From Endozoicomonas sp. YOMI1 (GTDB lineage Bacteria; Pseudomonadota; Gammaproteobacteria; Pseudomonadales; Endozoicomonadaceae), in NCBI RefSeq assembly GCF_024606345.1, contig NZ_JAHHPM010000172.1, forward strand, positions 1 through 40,495: a stretch of DNA of 40,495 nt, read 5' to 3'. Every line of letters starts with the position of its first letter. Position 1 is the stretch's first letter. The translations under genes and the position numbers were made by a program. The notes beneath the pieces were generated by a model, which was not told the origin of the DNA, made no database searches, and saw only the letters and a program-made list of their open reading frames with translations. Shown piece by piece: positions 17,405-24,397 of the stretch.

Positions 17405-17527
17405 CTATGAGTCTAACTCGTTAATTTCATTATCAAAATTGTCCGAATGAAATTCGTACCACATCACATTGATGATGCCAAAGGCGCAGGCCAGAAGTAC
17501 ACCAAGGATCCATGCAAAATACCACAT
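17405..17527 (-). CDS. cydX: CydX, small subunit of cytochrome bd oxidase
   Basis: A 40-residue membrane protein: MWYFAWILGVLLACAFGI forms the single helix, followed by INVMWYEFH and a polar acidic tail. The Trp-Tyr-Phe-Ala-Trp-Ile-Leu-Gly start and the MWYE motif are hallmarks of CydX (YbgT), which binds the CydAB dimer and stabilises its haems. GGGAG stands eight bases before the ATG. It lies 14 bases after cydB in the usual cydABX order. The last 13 codons lie beyond the 18-bp att repeat and are supplied by the island; the native tail is the fragment at 77-127. The membrane part is untouched, so function is probably kept. Confidence 0.92.
   Translation of the reverse strand: MWYFAWILGVLLACAFGIINVMWYEFHSDNFDNEINELDS
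17447..17464. repeat. attR-like direct repeat, 18 bp, inside cydX
   Basis: This is identical to 110-127. On the minus strand it codes for the conserved Met-Trp-Tyr-Glu-Phe-His of CydX, so integration took place inside a coding sequence and left the reading frame open. Confidence 0.8.
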
Positions 17528-17541
17528 TGTTCAGCTCCCTC

Positions 17542-18681
17542 TCAGTAAAGTGAATGACTTTCTTGTTTAATGCGCTCAGCGGTCATGCGACCCCAGAGTT
17601 TGTAGAAACACCAGATGGTGTAGCCAAGAATGATGGGAACAAACACAATGGCAACACCGGTCATGATGGCCAGCGTCATAAAGCTTGAGGTTGCATCCCA
17701 GAGGGTCAGGCTGAATGATGGGTCGGTGCTTGAAGTCAGTACAAACGGGAACAGACTGAAACCCGCAGTCATGATAATGCCGGCCTGTGCCAGTGATGAG
17801 CAGGTAAAGTTAAGCCCATCCTGTTTGGTGCCGGAGAAGATAACTACGCCAAGGGTACCCAGGAAGCCAAGCACAGGAGCAATGATCATGATCGGGTATT
17901 GGCTGTAGTTATTCAGCCAGGCACCTTGAGCAAGAATGACGGTTTTTTCCAGCGGGTTGGATGGCGCGTTGGTATCCAGAATACTGGTGATCTGGTAACC
18001 GTTGATATGAGCAACCCAGAATCCAGCCGTGGCAAATGCCACTATAGTCAGCAGGGCAGAGTAGCGGGCGACCATTACTGCACGGTGACGGATGGGTTCG
18101 CCGGAACGCATTTTCTGCCAGACAGCGCCCTGCATGGTCAGCATGGCAGCACTGACGACGCCGCACAGCAGCGAGAATGGGTTGAGCAGGTCAAAGAATG
18201 AACCAGAGAAGCTGGAACGCATAAAGCCGTCCAGCTCAAACCCAAAGCCGACAAAGATATTGCCAAAGCCAACACCAAACACCAGGGATGGGACAATACC
18301 ACTGACAAACAGTCCCCAGTCCCAGGCATTGCGCCACCGTGGGGCCGCCAGTTTCGAGCGGTAGTCAAAAGCCATCGGGCGAATCAACAGGGCAAAAAGT
18401 ACCAGAACCATTGCCCAGTAAAAGCCGGAGAAGGCTGTCGCATAGACGGTAGGCCAGGCGGCAAATAGCGCGCCACCGGCCGTAATCAGCCAAACCTGGT
18501 TACCGTCCCAGTGGGGAGCAACCGCATTGATCATAATGCGTCGTTCAGTGTCGTTTTTGCTCATGAATGGCAGAAGGTTGGCGGTGCCGAGATCGTAGCC
18601 ATCCATGATGGCAAAACCGATAAACAGGACGCCAATCAGAACCCACCAGATAAATCGGAGAATTTCATAATCCATCGTCAT
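17542..18681 (-). CDS. cydB: Cytochrome bd ubiquinol oxidase subunit II
   Basis: The protein has 379 residues, the length of E. coli CydB, with eight or nine membrane helices. The start MDYEILRFIWWVLIGVLFIGFAIMDGYDLG and the GNQVWLITAGGALFAAWP block are strongly conserved in the family. With CydA and CydX it forms the high-affinity quinol:O2 oxidoreductase of the inner membrane, used at low oxygen. The second ATG (18675) is better spaced from AGGAG than the first, so the real start may be two codons later. It follows cydA by 6 bases. Confidence 0.96.
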   Translation of the reverse strand: MTMDYEILRFIWWVLIGVLFIGFAIMDGYDLGTANLLPFMSKNDTERRIMINAVAPHWDGNQVWLITAGGALFAAWPTVYATAFSGFYWAMVLVLFALLIRPMAFDYRSKLAAPRWRNAWDWGLFVSGIVPSLVFGVGFGNIFVGFGFELDGFMRSSFSGSFFDLLNPFSLLCGVVSAAMLTMQGAVWQKMRSGEPIRHRAVMVARYSALLTIVAFATAGFWVAHINGYQITSILDTNAPSNPLEKTVILAQGAWLNNYSQYPIMIIAPVLGFLGTLGVVIFSGTKQDGLNFTCSSLAQAGIIMTAGFSLFPFVLTSSTDPSFSLTLWDATSSFMTLAIMTGVAIVFVPIILGYTIWCFYKLWGRMTAERIKQESHSLY

Positions 18682-18687
18682 CGCTCC

Positions 18688-20289
18688 TTATGCTTTTCCA
18701 TGGAGGGGACTGTCAGAAACGGCAGCATCGGTTAAAGTCTGCTGTTGTTCGAAGTGGTAACGACCGGTGTGCAGGCTGCTAGGGCCCAGTTTGGCGAATT
18801 TCACCAGCAGCCATACTTCAACGATGGCAAAGATACTGTAGAACAGCGTAAAGCCGACGATGCTCAGGTATAGATCTGTGACAGTCCGGGTGGACGCAGA
18901 TAGATAGGTGGGCAGGATACCGGAGATCGACCATGGCTGACGTCCGAATTCCGCCACAAACCAGCCCATTTCACTGGCAATCCAGGGAAGGGGCAGAGAC
19001 CAGAAGCAGAGTTTCAGGAAGAAGCGGCTTTTGTATTCATTACGACGGGCGGTTTTCACAAATGCCGTCACCAGAAGCAGTAGCATCAGGACGCCACAGC
19101 CAACCATGATGCGAAACGAAAAGAACAGTGGCCATACCGTTGGAATAGCATCTTCTGCCGCTTGACGGATCATGTCATTGGTTGCCCCGGGAATGTTATC
19201 GGTATAGCGGGTCAGCAACAGGCCATAGCCGAGGTCATCCACCACTTCCAGGAAGGCTGCCCGGTTTTCCGGCGTATCTTCGCCATTTTTCAGTTTCTGC
19301 AGCAGGTCATAGGCCTCCATACCGCTCTGGATGCGGGCAATCTTGTTTTCAATCAGGTCTTTGATGCCCGTCACTTCTTCATCCAGTGAGCGGGTGGCAA
19401 TAATGCCCATCAGGTATGGAATTTTAATGGCGTAGTCGGTTGCCATATTTTCCTGATCAGGAATCCCGATAACGGTAAAGCTGGCCGGTGCCGGGTGTGT
19501 GTCCCATTCCGCTTCAATGGCTGCCAGTTTTACTTCCTGAACATCGCCCAGCTCATAGCCAGATTCGTCACCCAGAAGAATAACGGACAGAATGGCGGCC
19601 AGACCAAATCCTGAAGCCACCGCGAAGGAGCGGCGGGCAAAGCCGATATCACGATGGTTCAGCAGGTAGTAGGCAGAAATGGACAGGACGAAAATAGCGC
19701 CAGTGGTATAACCAGCCGCTACTGTATGGATAAACTTAACCTGTGCCACCGGGTTGAATACCAGGTCGGCAAAGCTGGTCATCTCCATGCGCATGGTTTC
19801 AAAGTTGAACTCGGCACCTACCGGGTTTTGCATCCAGGCGTTGGCAATCAGAATCCAGAGCGCCGACAGATTGGTACCAATGGCCATCAGCCAGGTACAG
19901 GCCAGGTGCTGCACTTTACTCAGGCGATCCCAACCGAAGAAAAACATACCCACGAAAGTGGATTCCAGGAAGAAGGCCATCAGGGCCTCAATGGCCAGTG
20001 GTGCGCCGAAAATATCGCCAACATAGTGGGAATAGTAGGACCAGTTGGTACCGAACTGGAACTCCATGGTCAGACCGGTGGCGACACCTACGGCAAAGTT
20101 GATACCAAAGAGTTTTCCCCAGAACCGGGTCATATCCTTGTAAATCTGTTTACCCGTCATGACATAGACGGATTCCATAATGGCAAGGATAAAGGTCATG
20201 CCAATGGTCAGTGGCACAAATAGAAAATGATAGAGCGCAGTAATGGCAAATTGAAAGCGCGAGAGATCTATGACTTCTTCCAGAATCAT
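18688..20289 (-). CDS. cydA: Cytochrome bd ubiquinol oxidase subunit I
   Basis: The protein has 533 residues, close to the E. coli CydA length (522). The N-terminal Leu-Tyr-His-Phe-Leu-Phe-Val-Pro box contains His21, the expected axial ligand of a b haem. MEFQFGTNW, the long Q-loop between about residues 240 and 350, and [13 protein letters not shown] near residue 445 are family signatures. The subunit carries haems b558, b595 and d and the quinol site. It is the first gene of the leftward cydABX operon. Its upstream region is only about 100-150 bases before prophage-type sequence begins, so its regulation may have been altered by that insertion. Confidence 0.96.
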   Translation of the reverse strand: MILEEVIDLSRFQFAITALYHFLFVPLTIGMTFILAIMESVYVMTGKQIYKDMTRFWGKLFGINFAVGVATGLTMEFQFGTNWSYYSHYVGDIFGAPLAIEALMAFFLESTFVGMFFFGWDRLSKVQHLACTWLMAIGTNLSALWILIANAWMQNPVGAEFNFETMRMEMTSFADLVFNPVAQVKFIHTVAAGYTTGAIFVLSISAYYLLNHRDIGFARRSFAVASGFGLAAILSVILLGDESGYELGDVQEVKLAAIEAEWDTHPAPASFTVIGIPDQENMATDYAIKIPYLMGIIATRSLDEEVTGIKDLIENKIARIQSGMEAYDLLQKLKNGEDTPENRAAFLEVVDDLGYGLLLTRYTDNIPGATNDMIRQAAEDAIPTVWPLFFSFRIMVGCGVLMLLLLVTAFVKTARRNEYKSRFFLKLCFWSLPLPWIASEMGWFVAEFGRQPWSISGILPTYLSASTRTVTDLYLSIVGFTLFYSIFAIVEVWLLVKFAKLGPSSLHTGRYHFEQQQTLTDAAVSDSPLHGKA

Positions 20290-20446
20290 AATTAAAACCT
20301 ATAACAGCTTGAAATATAAGGAATAATTGTTAAATGCTGAAATTTTGTACCGCCATTTTACCGCCATTTTCGATAGTTTAACGTGGTTAAGTATGGACAA
20401 TAAAGGGCGCAAAATATACATTATTTTACGTTCTATAAAGGAATGC
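20290..20446. promoter_or_regulatory. cydA upstream region with ArcA-like direct repeat
   Basis: An A+T-rich gap between cydA (leftward) and the prophage RNA locus (rightward). GTTTA at 20376-20380 and GTTAA at 20386-20390 are ten bases apart, loosely like the GTTAA direct repeats bound by ArcA, a known regulator of cyd operons. ACCGCCATTTT occurs twice in tandem at about 20350-20371. No clear FNR box is present. The prophage boundary probably lies within this stretch, but I see no att repeat partner in the window. Confidence 0.3.
20394..20422 (+). promoter_or_regulatory. Candidate promoter of the C4-like leader
   Basis: TGGACA at 20394-20399 and TACATT at 20417-20422 are separated by 17 bases, a fair sigma-70 match pointing right. 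It would start a transcript just before the first GGATTAGCAGCC copy, as the immunity promoter does in P4-type loci. Confidence 0.4.
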
Positions 20447-20460
20447 GGGATTAGCAGCCC
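20447..20460 (+). repeat. Sense target repeat, upstream copy (seqA-like)
   Basis: GGATTAGCAGCC at 20448-20459 recurs exactly at 20627-20638. GGGATTAGCAG at 20447-20457 can pair along 11 bases, with one G-U, with CTGTTAATCCC at 20594-20604 inside the structured RNA. The layout resembles seqA-seqB-seqC of phage P4 immunity. Confidence 0.6.
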
Positions 20461-20483
20461 GGTACACAAATCAATTGGTGCAA

Positions 20484-20510
20484 AAGACGCACCCTAACCG
20501 CGTCTTTTTT
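20484..20510 (+). terminator. Rho-independent terminator in the C4-like leader
   Basis: AAGACGC at 20484-20490 pairs with GCGTCTT at 20500-20506 around a 9-base loop, and the T run continues to 20510. It lies between the upstream target repeat and the structured RNA, so it could stop transcription from the upstream promoter unless relieved. Confidence 0.7.
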
Positions 20511-20546
20511 GTATCTACACACCCAGATTTCATACCGTTTTATGAC

Positions 20547-20613
20547 GGGCCGGGTGGGACCCTTCGGGGGCCGGTGTACCAGTTGAGCCGGTACTGTTAA
20601 TCCCACCCGGCTT
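20547..20613 (+). ncRNA. C4/P4-CI-type antisense RNA (prophage immunity)
   Basis: The outer stem GCCGGGTGGGA (20549-20559) pairs perfectly with TCCCACCCGGC (20601-20611). Inside are a CCC/GGG hairpin (about 20560-20568) and a GTACC/GGTAC hairpin (20576-20580 with 20590-20594). The 3' part, CTGTTAATCCC, is complementary to both GGATTAGCAG copies that flank the RNA. This pattern fits the C4 antisense RNA family of P1/P7 and the CI RNA of P4, short RNAs that enforce immunity by pairing with the leader of the early operon and causing early termination. Structure and complementarity are seen; immunity function is inferred from the family. Confidence 0.7.
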
Positions 20614-20626
20614 GTCTCCAATCTAA

Positions 20627-20638
20627 GGATTAGCAGCC
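20627..20638 (+). repeat. Sense target repeat, downstream copy (seqC-like)
   Basis: GGATTAGCAGCC is an exact copy of 20448-20459. It lies about 30 bases before the first early ORF (20669), where pairing with the antisense RNA could block translation or drive termination. Confidence 0.6.
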
Positions 20639-20668
20639 TTCGGAGACAGGCACAGACCTGATCAACTC

Positions 20669-20842
20669 ATGCCTAATACCTATACGCTTGCCATTCTGGC
20701 CGACACCTGCGCCACTTGCACCACCTGCGCCACCAATTCCATCCTGCGTTACACCACCGTTACCGCCAACAGCCACCAGGAAGCCTGCACTCTGGCTGAC
20801 CAGATCGGCGCGCTGGTCTGTGGCTGGAGGGTAGCGGCATGA
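20669..20842 (+). CDS. Small Cys/Thr-rich phage early protein
   Basis: A 57-residue ORF starting MPNTYTLAILADTCATCTTC, with five Cys in all. It is the first ORF after the C4-like locus, where P4-type phages carry kil or ash-type early genes. It overlaps the next ORF by four bases (ATGA), which supports translation. No domain is recognised, and the ribosome binding site is weak. A role as the immunity-controlled early gene is inferred from position only. Confidence 0.5.
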   Translation: MPNTYTLAILADTCATCTTCATNSILRYTTVTANSHQEACTLADQIGALVCGWRVAA

Positions 20843-20952
20843 AACAGTTTGAAAACAAAAAACACGCAACCATTCAAATCCTGATGCTGGCCATGGATAT
20901 CAACCAACTGTCAGATATCGCGGTCCATGTGCAGTTCAGGGAGGTGCGCTGA
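20839..20952 (+). CDS. Small phage early protein
   Basis: A 37-residue ORF (MKQFENKKHATIQILMLAMD...) coupled to the ORF before it by ATGA and to the next one by TGATG. The preceding GGAGG at about 20827 gives a plausible ribosome binding site. No function is recognised. Confidence 0.45.
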   Translation: MKQFENKKHATIQILMLAMDINQLSDIAVHVQFREVR

Positions 20953-21373
20953 TGAGCGATACGAAAAAGAAAGAGCGCGGCGTCTGGGTTACCCGGGCGC
21001 AGATGTTGAAAAAGAGAAGGAATTCCTTCTTTTAAGTGGTTTTTATGTTACTAACGTAACAGATAATGACACTGGAGATACAACGGAATACCAGTGTTTT
21101 TCACTGAATCCGGAAGATTACCTGTTTTGCCATGTTTTTATTTACCAGTTTGTGAAGACCCAGCTGCACGGCACCGTGCTGCGCAGCCATTGGCAGCTCT
21201 ACGGTCTGGCCCATGAAGACCTGTTCAACCGCTTCTGTGAGTTTATTGAACAACACGGGCAGAGCATGGTGAATTGGTATTGGCAGAATGCCGCGCTTGA
21301 GGTGCCGACTTTGACCGGTGATGACATCGCGTTTTGCAATATTGCCGGTCGGGGGATGTATGCAGCAACTTGA
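20952..21373 (+). pseudogene. Phage early protein split by a -1 frame change
   Basis: A well-placed start at 20952 (GGGAGG about seven bases upstream, coupled to the previous stop) opens MSDTKKKERGVWVTRAQMLK, but that frame stops at 21033-21035. From about 20990 the -1 frame stays open to 21373 and codes for a coherent acidic, aromatic-rich protein (EFLLLSGFYVTNVTDNDTG..., NRFCEFIEQHGQSM). The join is probably at GAAAAAGAG (about 21008-21016). It could be a mutation, a programmed shift, or two genes with the second using a poor start. The protein family is not recognised. The ORF reading in the second frame could also start at the ATG at 20927, but that has no ribosome binding site. Confidence 0.5.
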
Positions 21374-21545
21374 TTTATGGACGGTTGGCCAACGGTTAGT
21401 AAACGACAATAACTTAACAAAAAAGCCGACTTTAAATGGTCATTCTGAGGATGATGTTATCCGGCAATTTTACGGCCAACATTTCCTGAACGGGTGGTTA
21501 AAAGTGAAGCAAAAACGGCATTTTCGACAGGTTATAAAGGATTAA
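21360..21545 (+). CDS. Small phage early protein, unrecognised
   Basis: A 61-residue ORF starting at 21360 (MQQLDLWTVGQRLVNDNN). GGGGG lies about five bases upstream, and the start overlaps the previous stop by 14 bases. The C-terminus is basic (KVKQKRHFRQVIKD). No domain is recognised; a small DNA- or protein-binding factor is possible. Confidence 0.45.
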   Translation: MQQLDLWTVGQRLVNDNNLTKKPTLNGHSEDDVIRQFYGQHFLNGWLKVKQKRHFRQVIKD

Positions 21546-21598
21546 ATTTCTATCAAGAATCGATTATTAAAAAAGGTGTTTTTTTATTGTTGGGTCCG

Positions 21599-21711
21599 AA
21601 TTAAATAATTAAATGCCGAAAAATCCTGAAAGCCTTGCTGCACTGAGGATAGCGCTTGATAAATAATTGCGAATTAAATACTAATTAAATACGAATTAAA
21701 TCGAATTAATG
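21599..21711. repeat. Helically phased AATTAAAT repeats
   Basis: AATTAAAT occurs at 21599-21606, 21607-21614, 21672-21679, 21683-21690 and 21694-21701, and AATTAAT at 21704-21710. The last four start 11, 11 and 10 bases apart, about one DNA turn each. They fill the space directly before the ATG at 21709, where a ribosome binding site would be expected. They could be operator sites, iterons or an A+T-rich melting region. Confidence 0.55.
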
Positions 21712-22560
21712 ATGAAAAATTACAATGAAGTTTTAAAAGTTGGTTTTTATATAACTGCTGGCTTGTCGGCAATCCTGTCCATTTTGCTGCTGACCTCGGT
21801 GGCCGATGGCTGGTTTTCGTGGTCAATTTTGGCGTCTATGGCATTGGTGTTTGAGTTGGGTAAATGGTGCTCAGTATACGGCCAACGACGTTTTATAGCC
21901 GGTTTATTAATCGCGGTTTCAGTGCTGGGTTCGGCCGGTGGATTGCACCGTGCCCTGACCATCAACCTGGATAATGCTGACCATATCGCGCAGGTGCGCG
22001 AATTGGTGTCTGAAGAGATCGATCAGAACAACCAGGCCATCGCCACTTACCTGACCCTGGACCGGATCCGCAACCACGCATTGCCATTGCAACAGCGCAA
22101 TGCCGAACTGCGTGACCAGTTGGCCAGCCTACCACAGCCTCAGGTTTCTGAACTGGCGGCGGTGCTGGCCTTGCTGGCGACTGTTTTGAACATACAAAGT
22201 GAGGTGGTGACGGGCGTGATAATCCTGCTGGCCGGGTTGCTGGATACCCTGGGTGTGTTGTTTATGGTCCGGCCAATTGACCAAGACATTGATGTCGCTG
22301 ATACCACTAAACCGCCATCGCCGAAAGCAAAGAACCTCGAAACCCTGGCCCACAGTTACCCGGCGTTCAAAAAAATGCAGTTGGCCCGGCGTGACAGCGG
22401 CGACAAAGTTTTAAGCCAGCGTGCCTGTATTCGCAAAGGTTACCGTGACAAACAGGTCCGTGGGTATTTTCAGAAGTTAATGAAAGAGGGATTCCTTACC
22501 AAAAGTGGTGGCCAGTATGACTGGCCTGATCATAAGGCGGAGGTCAGACAGCTGTTCTGA
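21709..22560 (+). CDS. Membrane protein with C-terminal winged-helix-like region
   Basis: The protein has 283 residues. Membrane helices are predicted by eye at about 12-30, 37-53 and 61-80, and again at about 145-162 and 164-188. Between them is a polar helical stretch (about 85-140, HIAQVRELVSEEIDQNNQ). The C-terminal 70 residues are soluble and basic; LSQRACIRKGYRDKQVRGYF followed by QKLMKEGFLTKSGGQYDWP looks like a winged-helix recognition unit. A membrane-tethered DNA-binding protein is the simplest reading. No family is recognised. The ATG has no clear ribosome binding site because the phased repeats occupy that place. The next gene converges from the other strand two bases away. Confidence 0.65.
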   Translation: MMKNYNEVLKVGFYITAGLSAILSILLLTSVADGWFSWSILASMALVFELGKWCSVYGQRRFIAGLLIAVSVLGSAGGLHRALTINLDNADHIAQVRELVSEEIDQNNQAIATYLTLDRIRNHALPLQQRNAELRDQLASLPQPQVSELAAVLALLATVLNIQSEVVTGVIILLAGLLDTLGVLFMVRPIDQDIDVADTTKPPSPKAKNLETLAHSYPAFKKMQLARRDSGDKVLSQRACIRKGYRDKQVRGYFQKLMKEGFLTKSGGQYDWPDHKAEVRQLF

Positions 22561-22561
22561 C

Positions 22562-22933
22562 CTACCGGTGATGGTGAGAGGTACCCTCATTATCCATGCG
22601 ATTCAGTTTTTCCCGGACCGCATCACAAATAAAGGCATTGACCGATTTTCCCGGCTGGCTGTTCACCAGTAAGCCAATTTGCCGGTGAAGTTCTGCGCCC
22701 AGGCGAACGTTCAATACACCCTTGAACGGCTTGTCCGGCTCTTTGTCCAGGGCGGCGCAATCCTCCAGGTAGTCATCCACCGAACGCCGGAATTCCTGTT
22801 CCAGGGATGTCAGCGTGTCCGCCTCGTAAGTCACCAAATCACGGATAAACGCCAGCTTGCCGTACAGTGTGCCGTCTTCAATCTGTGGTTCAATGGTGCC
22901 TTGGTATCCTTTGTAATTGAAATACTGGGTCAT
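22562..22933 (-). CDS. hicB: HicB-like antitoxin (first pair)
   Basis: This 123-residue protein has the HicB plan: an N-terminal partly degraded RNase H-like fold (MTQYFNYKGYQGTIEPQIEDGTLYGKL, the usual YxGxxE start, residues 1-70) and a C-terminal ribbon-helix-helix/Arc-like unit (FKGVLNVRLGAELHRQIGLL, residues about 89-118). It should bind HicA and repress its own operon. It overlaps the HicA stop by four bases. It sits on the minus strand in a plus-strand prophage, so it is a moron-type addition. Confidence 0.85.
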   Translation of the reverse strand: MTQYFNYKGYQGTIEPQIEDGTLYGKLAFIRDLVTYEADTLTSLEQEFRRSVDDYLEDCAALDKEPDKPFKGVLNVRLGAELHRQIGLLVNSQPGKSVNAFICDAVREKLNRMDNEGTSHHHR

Positions 22934-23178
22934 GAAAAATAATCCTGCTGGTTCAATACTTCGATCAGGTCTTTCAGAGCGCCTCCTTTCAGGTGGTTTT
23001 CCGGGTGAGGCCGGTGAAGACGAAGCATGTGTTTATTCGAATTATGGTAAAAGCGCACCCGCGAACCGGGCATCTCTTGCTTCTGGTAGCCCAGTGCCGT
23101 GAGAAGCCTGACCACATCTTTCCAGGGAAAGGTTTTCGGGTTGCCCTTCAGTTTTTCCAATAGCTTTTGGTGCTGCAA
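22930..23178 (-). CDS. hicA: HicA-like mRNA interferase toxin (first pair)
   Basis: The protein has 82 residues with the HicA double-stranded RNA-binding-like fold: LLEKLKGNPKTFPWKDVVRLLTALGY, then GSRVRFYHN, then the His-containing MLRLHRPHPENHLKGGALKDLI, which holds the catalytic His region. The start codon is TTG, backed by a strong AGGAGG nine bases before it. HicA toxins cut mRNA; the pair is complete and can be presumed active. The toxin-first gene order is typical of hicAB. Confidence 0.87.
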   Translation of the reverse strand: MQHQKLLEKLKGNPKTFPWKDVVRLLTALGYQKQEMPGSRVRFYHNSNKHMLRLHRPHPENHLKGGALKDLIEVLNQQDYFS

Positions 23179-23223
23179 CGATAGCGACCTCCTGTTGTAA
23201 CTGATTTTAGTTTCATTATTTGT

Positions 23224-23236
23224 GATTTTGCAAATC
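23224..23236. promoter_or_regulatory. Candidate hicAB operator (first pair)
   Basis: GATTT-TGC-AAATC is a perfect inverted repeat about 46 bases before hicA. On the minus strand TTGCAA overlaps it, with TAAAAT 18 bases further on, a fair promoter. Autorepression by HicB at this site is inferred. Confidence 0.4.
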
Positions 23237-23297
23237 GTAAAATTGCTTACCCGAAGGCGTTGGGTGATGAAAGGCTTATGACTTTAACTGGCAGGAG

Positions 23298-23435
23298 ATG
23301 CAGAGCATCAAAAATAAACTGTTCGGACCCGACGCCCTGGGTATTGAATACTACCCACCGGAACAACAATTGACGGATAAGGCCAATATTGACCCGCACT
23401 TGCAGTCCGTCCTGGCGCTGGCTTTTTTCAGTTGA
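23298..23435 (+). pseudogene. Fragment of a small phage protein
   Basis: A 45-residue ORF (MQSIKNKLFGPDALGIEYYP...) that in an open frame extends upstream through a few more sensible codons (YDFNWQEMQS) without a start. The sequence recalls short phage proteins with a FGPDA-x(3)-E-x-YPP motif found before terminase genes. The AGGAG lies directly on the ATG, too close to act as its ribosome binding site. The start has probably been lost and the C-terminus looks short. This is a tentative call. Confidence 0.35.
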
Positions 23436-23485
23436 GCCAGCATGGCCAGCTTGGTGGATTGTCAGGGCATTTATGAGTGTGACTG

Positions 23486-23755
23486 ATGCGCTGTCTTGTT
23501 TTGTTTTTGATATTACTGTTACCCGCGTGTTCCTGGATTACCCGCCCGATGACCGGTGCCACACTGCGTACGGCTCTGGATGAATGCCAGGAGAATGATT
23601 TAGCGTCTCTGGTTTATATCCGCACCGACCACAGCGTTTTGGGTGTGCGCTGCATACCGAAAAAGGATCAGGTGGTTCGCACCATTCGCTTGCGGCCGTA
23701 CGTGCCGATGAAATTGATTCGTCAGTTCTTGAACGCGGAAGAAGCGGGTGAGTGA
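23486..23755 (+). CDS. Small lipoprotein, possible o-spanin-like protein
   Basis: The protein has 89 residues with a lipoprotein signal, MRCLVLFLILLLPAC, where the lipobox Cys is residue 15. The mature part is 74 residues, with a second Cys pair (DECQEN and GVRCIP). A phage lipoprotein next to packaging genes could be an outer-membrane spanin or an exclusion protein; neither is shown. The start is coupled (TGATG) to a 14-codon ORF beginning at 23442. It overlaps the HNH gene by four bases. Confidence 0.6.
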   Translation: MRCLVLFLILLLPACSWITRPMTGATLRTALDECQENDLASLVYIRTDHSVLGVRCIPKKDQVVRTIRLRPYVPMKLIRQFLNAEEAGE

Positions 23756-24192
23756 TGCCGAAACGAATCGCCAGGCCCTGTCGTGTCAGAAGCTGTTGTC
23801 ACAGAACCACGCTGGACCATGGTTATTGTGAACAACACAGGAACCGGCAAACAGTGCGCTCATCAACCACGTCAAAATCCAGCGGCTGGAGCCACTGGCG
23901 ACAGGGCAGCAGTCACACGCGCGGCTATGGTCATCAATGGACAAAGCTGCGGTCACAGGTGATGCGCCGTGATAGCTGGTTGTGCCAGATGTGTTTAAAG
24001 TCAGGGCGATTCACCAAAGCATCCTGCGTTGACCATATCAGGCCGAAGTCCCGGGGCGGTGACGATGTCCTGAGCAACCTGCAAAGCCTTTGCGACAGCT
24101 GCCATCGGATGAAGACACAGGCCGAGTCCAACGACCGGACATGCCGTAGGCAGATGGCTGCAGCCCTTGTTGCGCAAGGCATTCAGCCTTAA
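23752..24192 (+). CDS. Phage HNH endonuclease
   Basis: This 145-146-residue protein has a classic HNH site: CQMCLKSGRF (Cys pair), then VDHIRPKSRGGDD (the His), then LSNLQSLCDSCHRMKT (Asn, Cys pair, last His). The N-terminus carries another Cys/His cluster (CRVRSCCHRTT, GYCEQH) likely to bind zinc. HNH proteins beside terminases in HK97-like phages help cut cos ends during packaging. GTG 23752 and ATG 23755 are both possible starts, the ATG being more usual. It overlaps the lipoprotein stop. Confidence 0.88.
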   Translation: MMPKRIARPCRVRSCCHRTTLDHGYCEQHRNRQTVRSSTTSKSSGWSHWRQGSSHTRGYGHQWTKLRSQVMRRDSWLCQMCLKSGRFTKASCVDHIRPKSRGGDDVLSNLQSLCDSCHRMKTQAESNDRTCRRQMAAALVAQGIQP

Positions 24193-24397
24193 CTGAACAG
24201 GTCGCTACAGCCTTACTGCCGCAAAGGGTGGCTGGGCAGAGTGCCAGTCAGGGGGGGCGGGGTCAAAACTTCAGCCTTATTAGAAAAGACGGCGCGCGGC
24301 CAGCACATTTTTTGTGCGTCCAAAATGAAATCTTCTGGAAGCCCTGCAATAGTTGACCTAAATCAACTTGTATAAAAATCAAACCGGAATCGAACCC
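24193..24397. other. Non-coding stretch before terS, with FNR-like box
   Basis: These 205 bases hold no gene that I can support. TTGACCTAAATCAA at 24353-24366 is one base off the TTGAT-N4-ATCAA box of FNR/Anr-type regulators; it is part of a GTTGA/TCAAC inverted repeat. It may be chance, or an oxygen-responsive or other operator in front of the packaging genes. A run of seven G lies at about 24252-24258. Confidence 0.3.

Larger units (their letters stand above)
110..17464. mobile_element. Defence genomic island integrated in the 3' end of cydX
   Basis: The segment is bounded by identical 18-bp direct repeats at 110-127 and 17447-17464, has a tyrosine recombinase just inside the left end, and is filled with defence-type genes (Abi, ParDE, GIY-YIG, Zorya, type III restriction-modification, helicase). 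The right repeat lies inside intact cydX, while a displaced cydX 3' end lies outside the left repeat. This is the footprint expected when a tyrosine-recombinase element integrates within a gene and restores its end. The limits and gene content are seen directly; mobility is inferred. The integrase is frameshifted, so the island may be fixed. Confidence 0.85.

Noticed and set aside
20630-20869. Minus-strand ORF of 79 codons
   Set aside because: Antisense to the small Cys-rich ORF; Gly-rich artefact of a Thr/Ala-rich gene.
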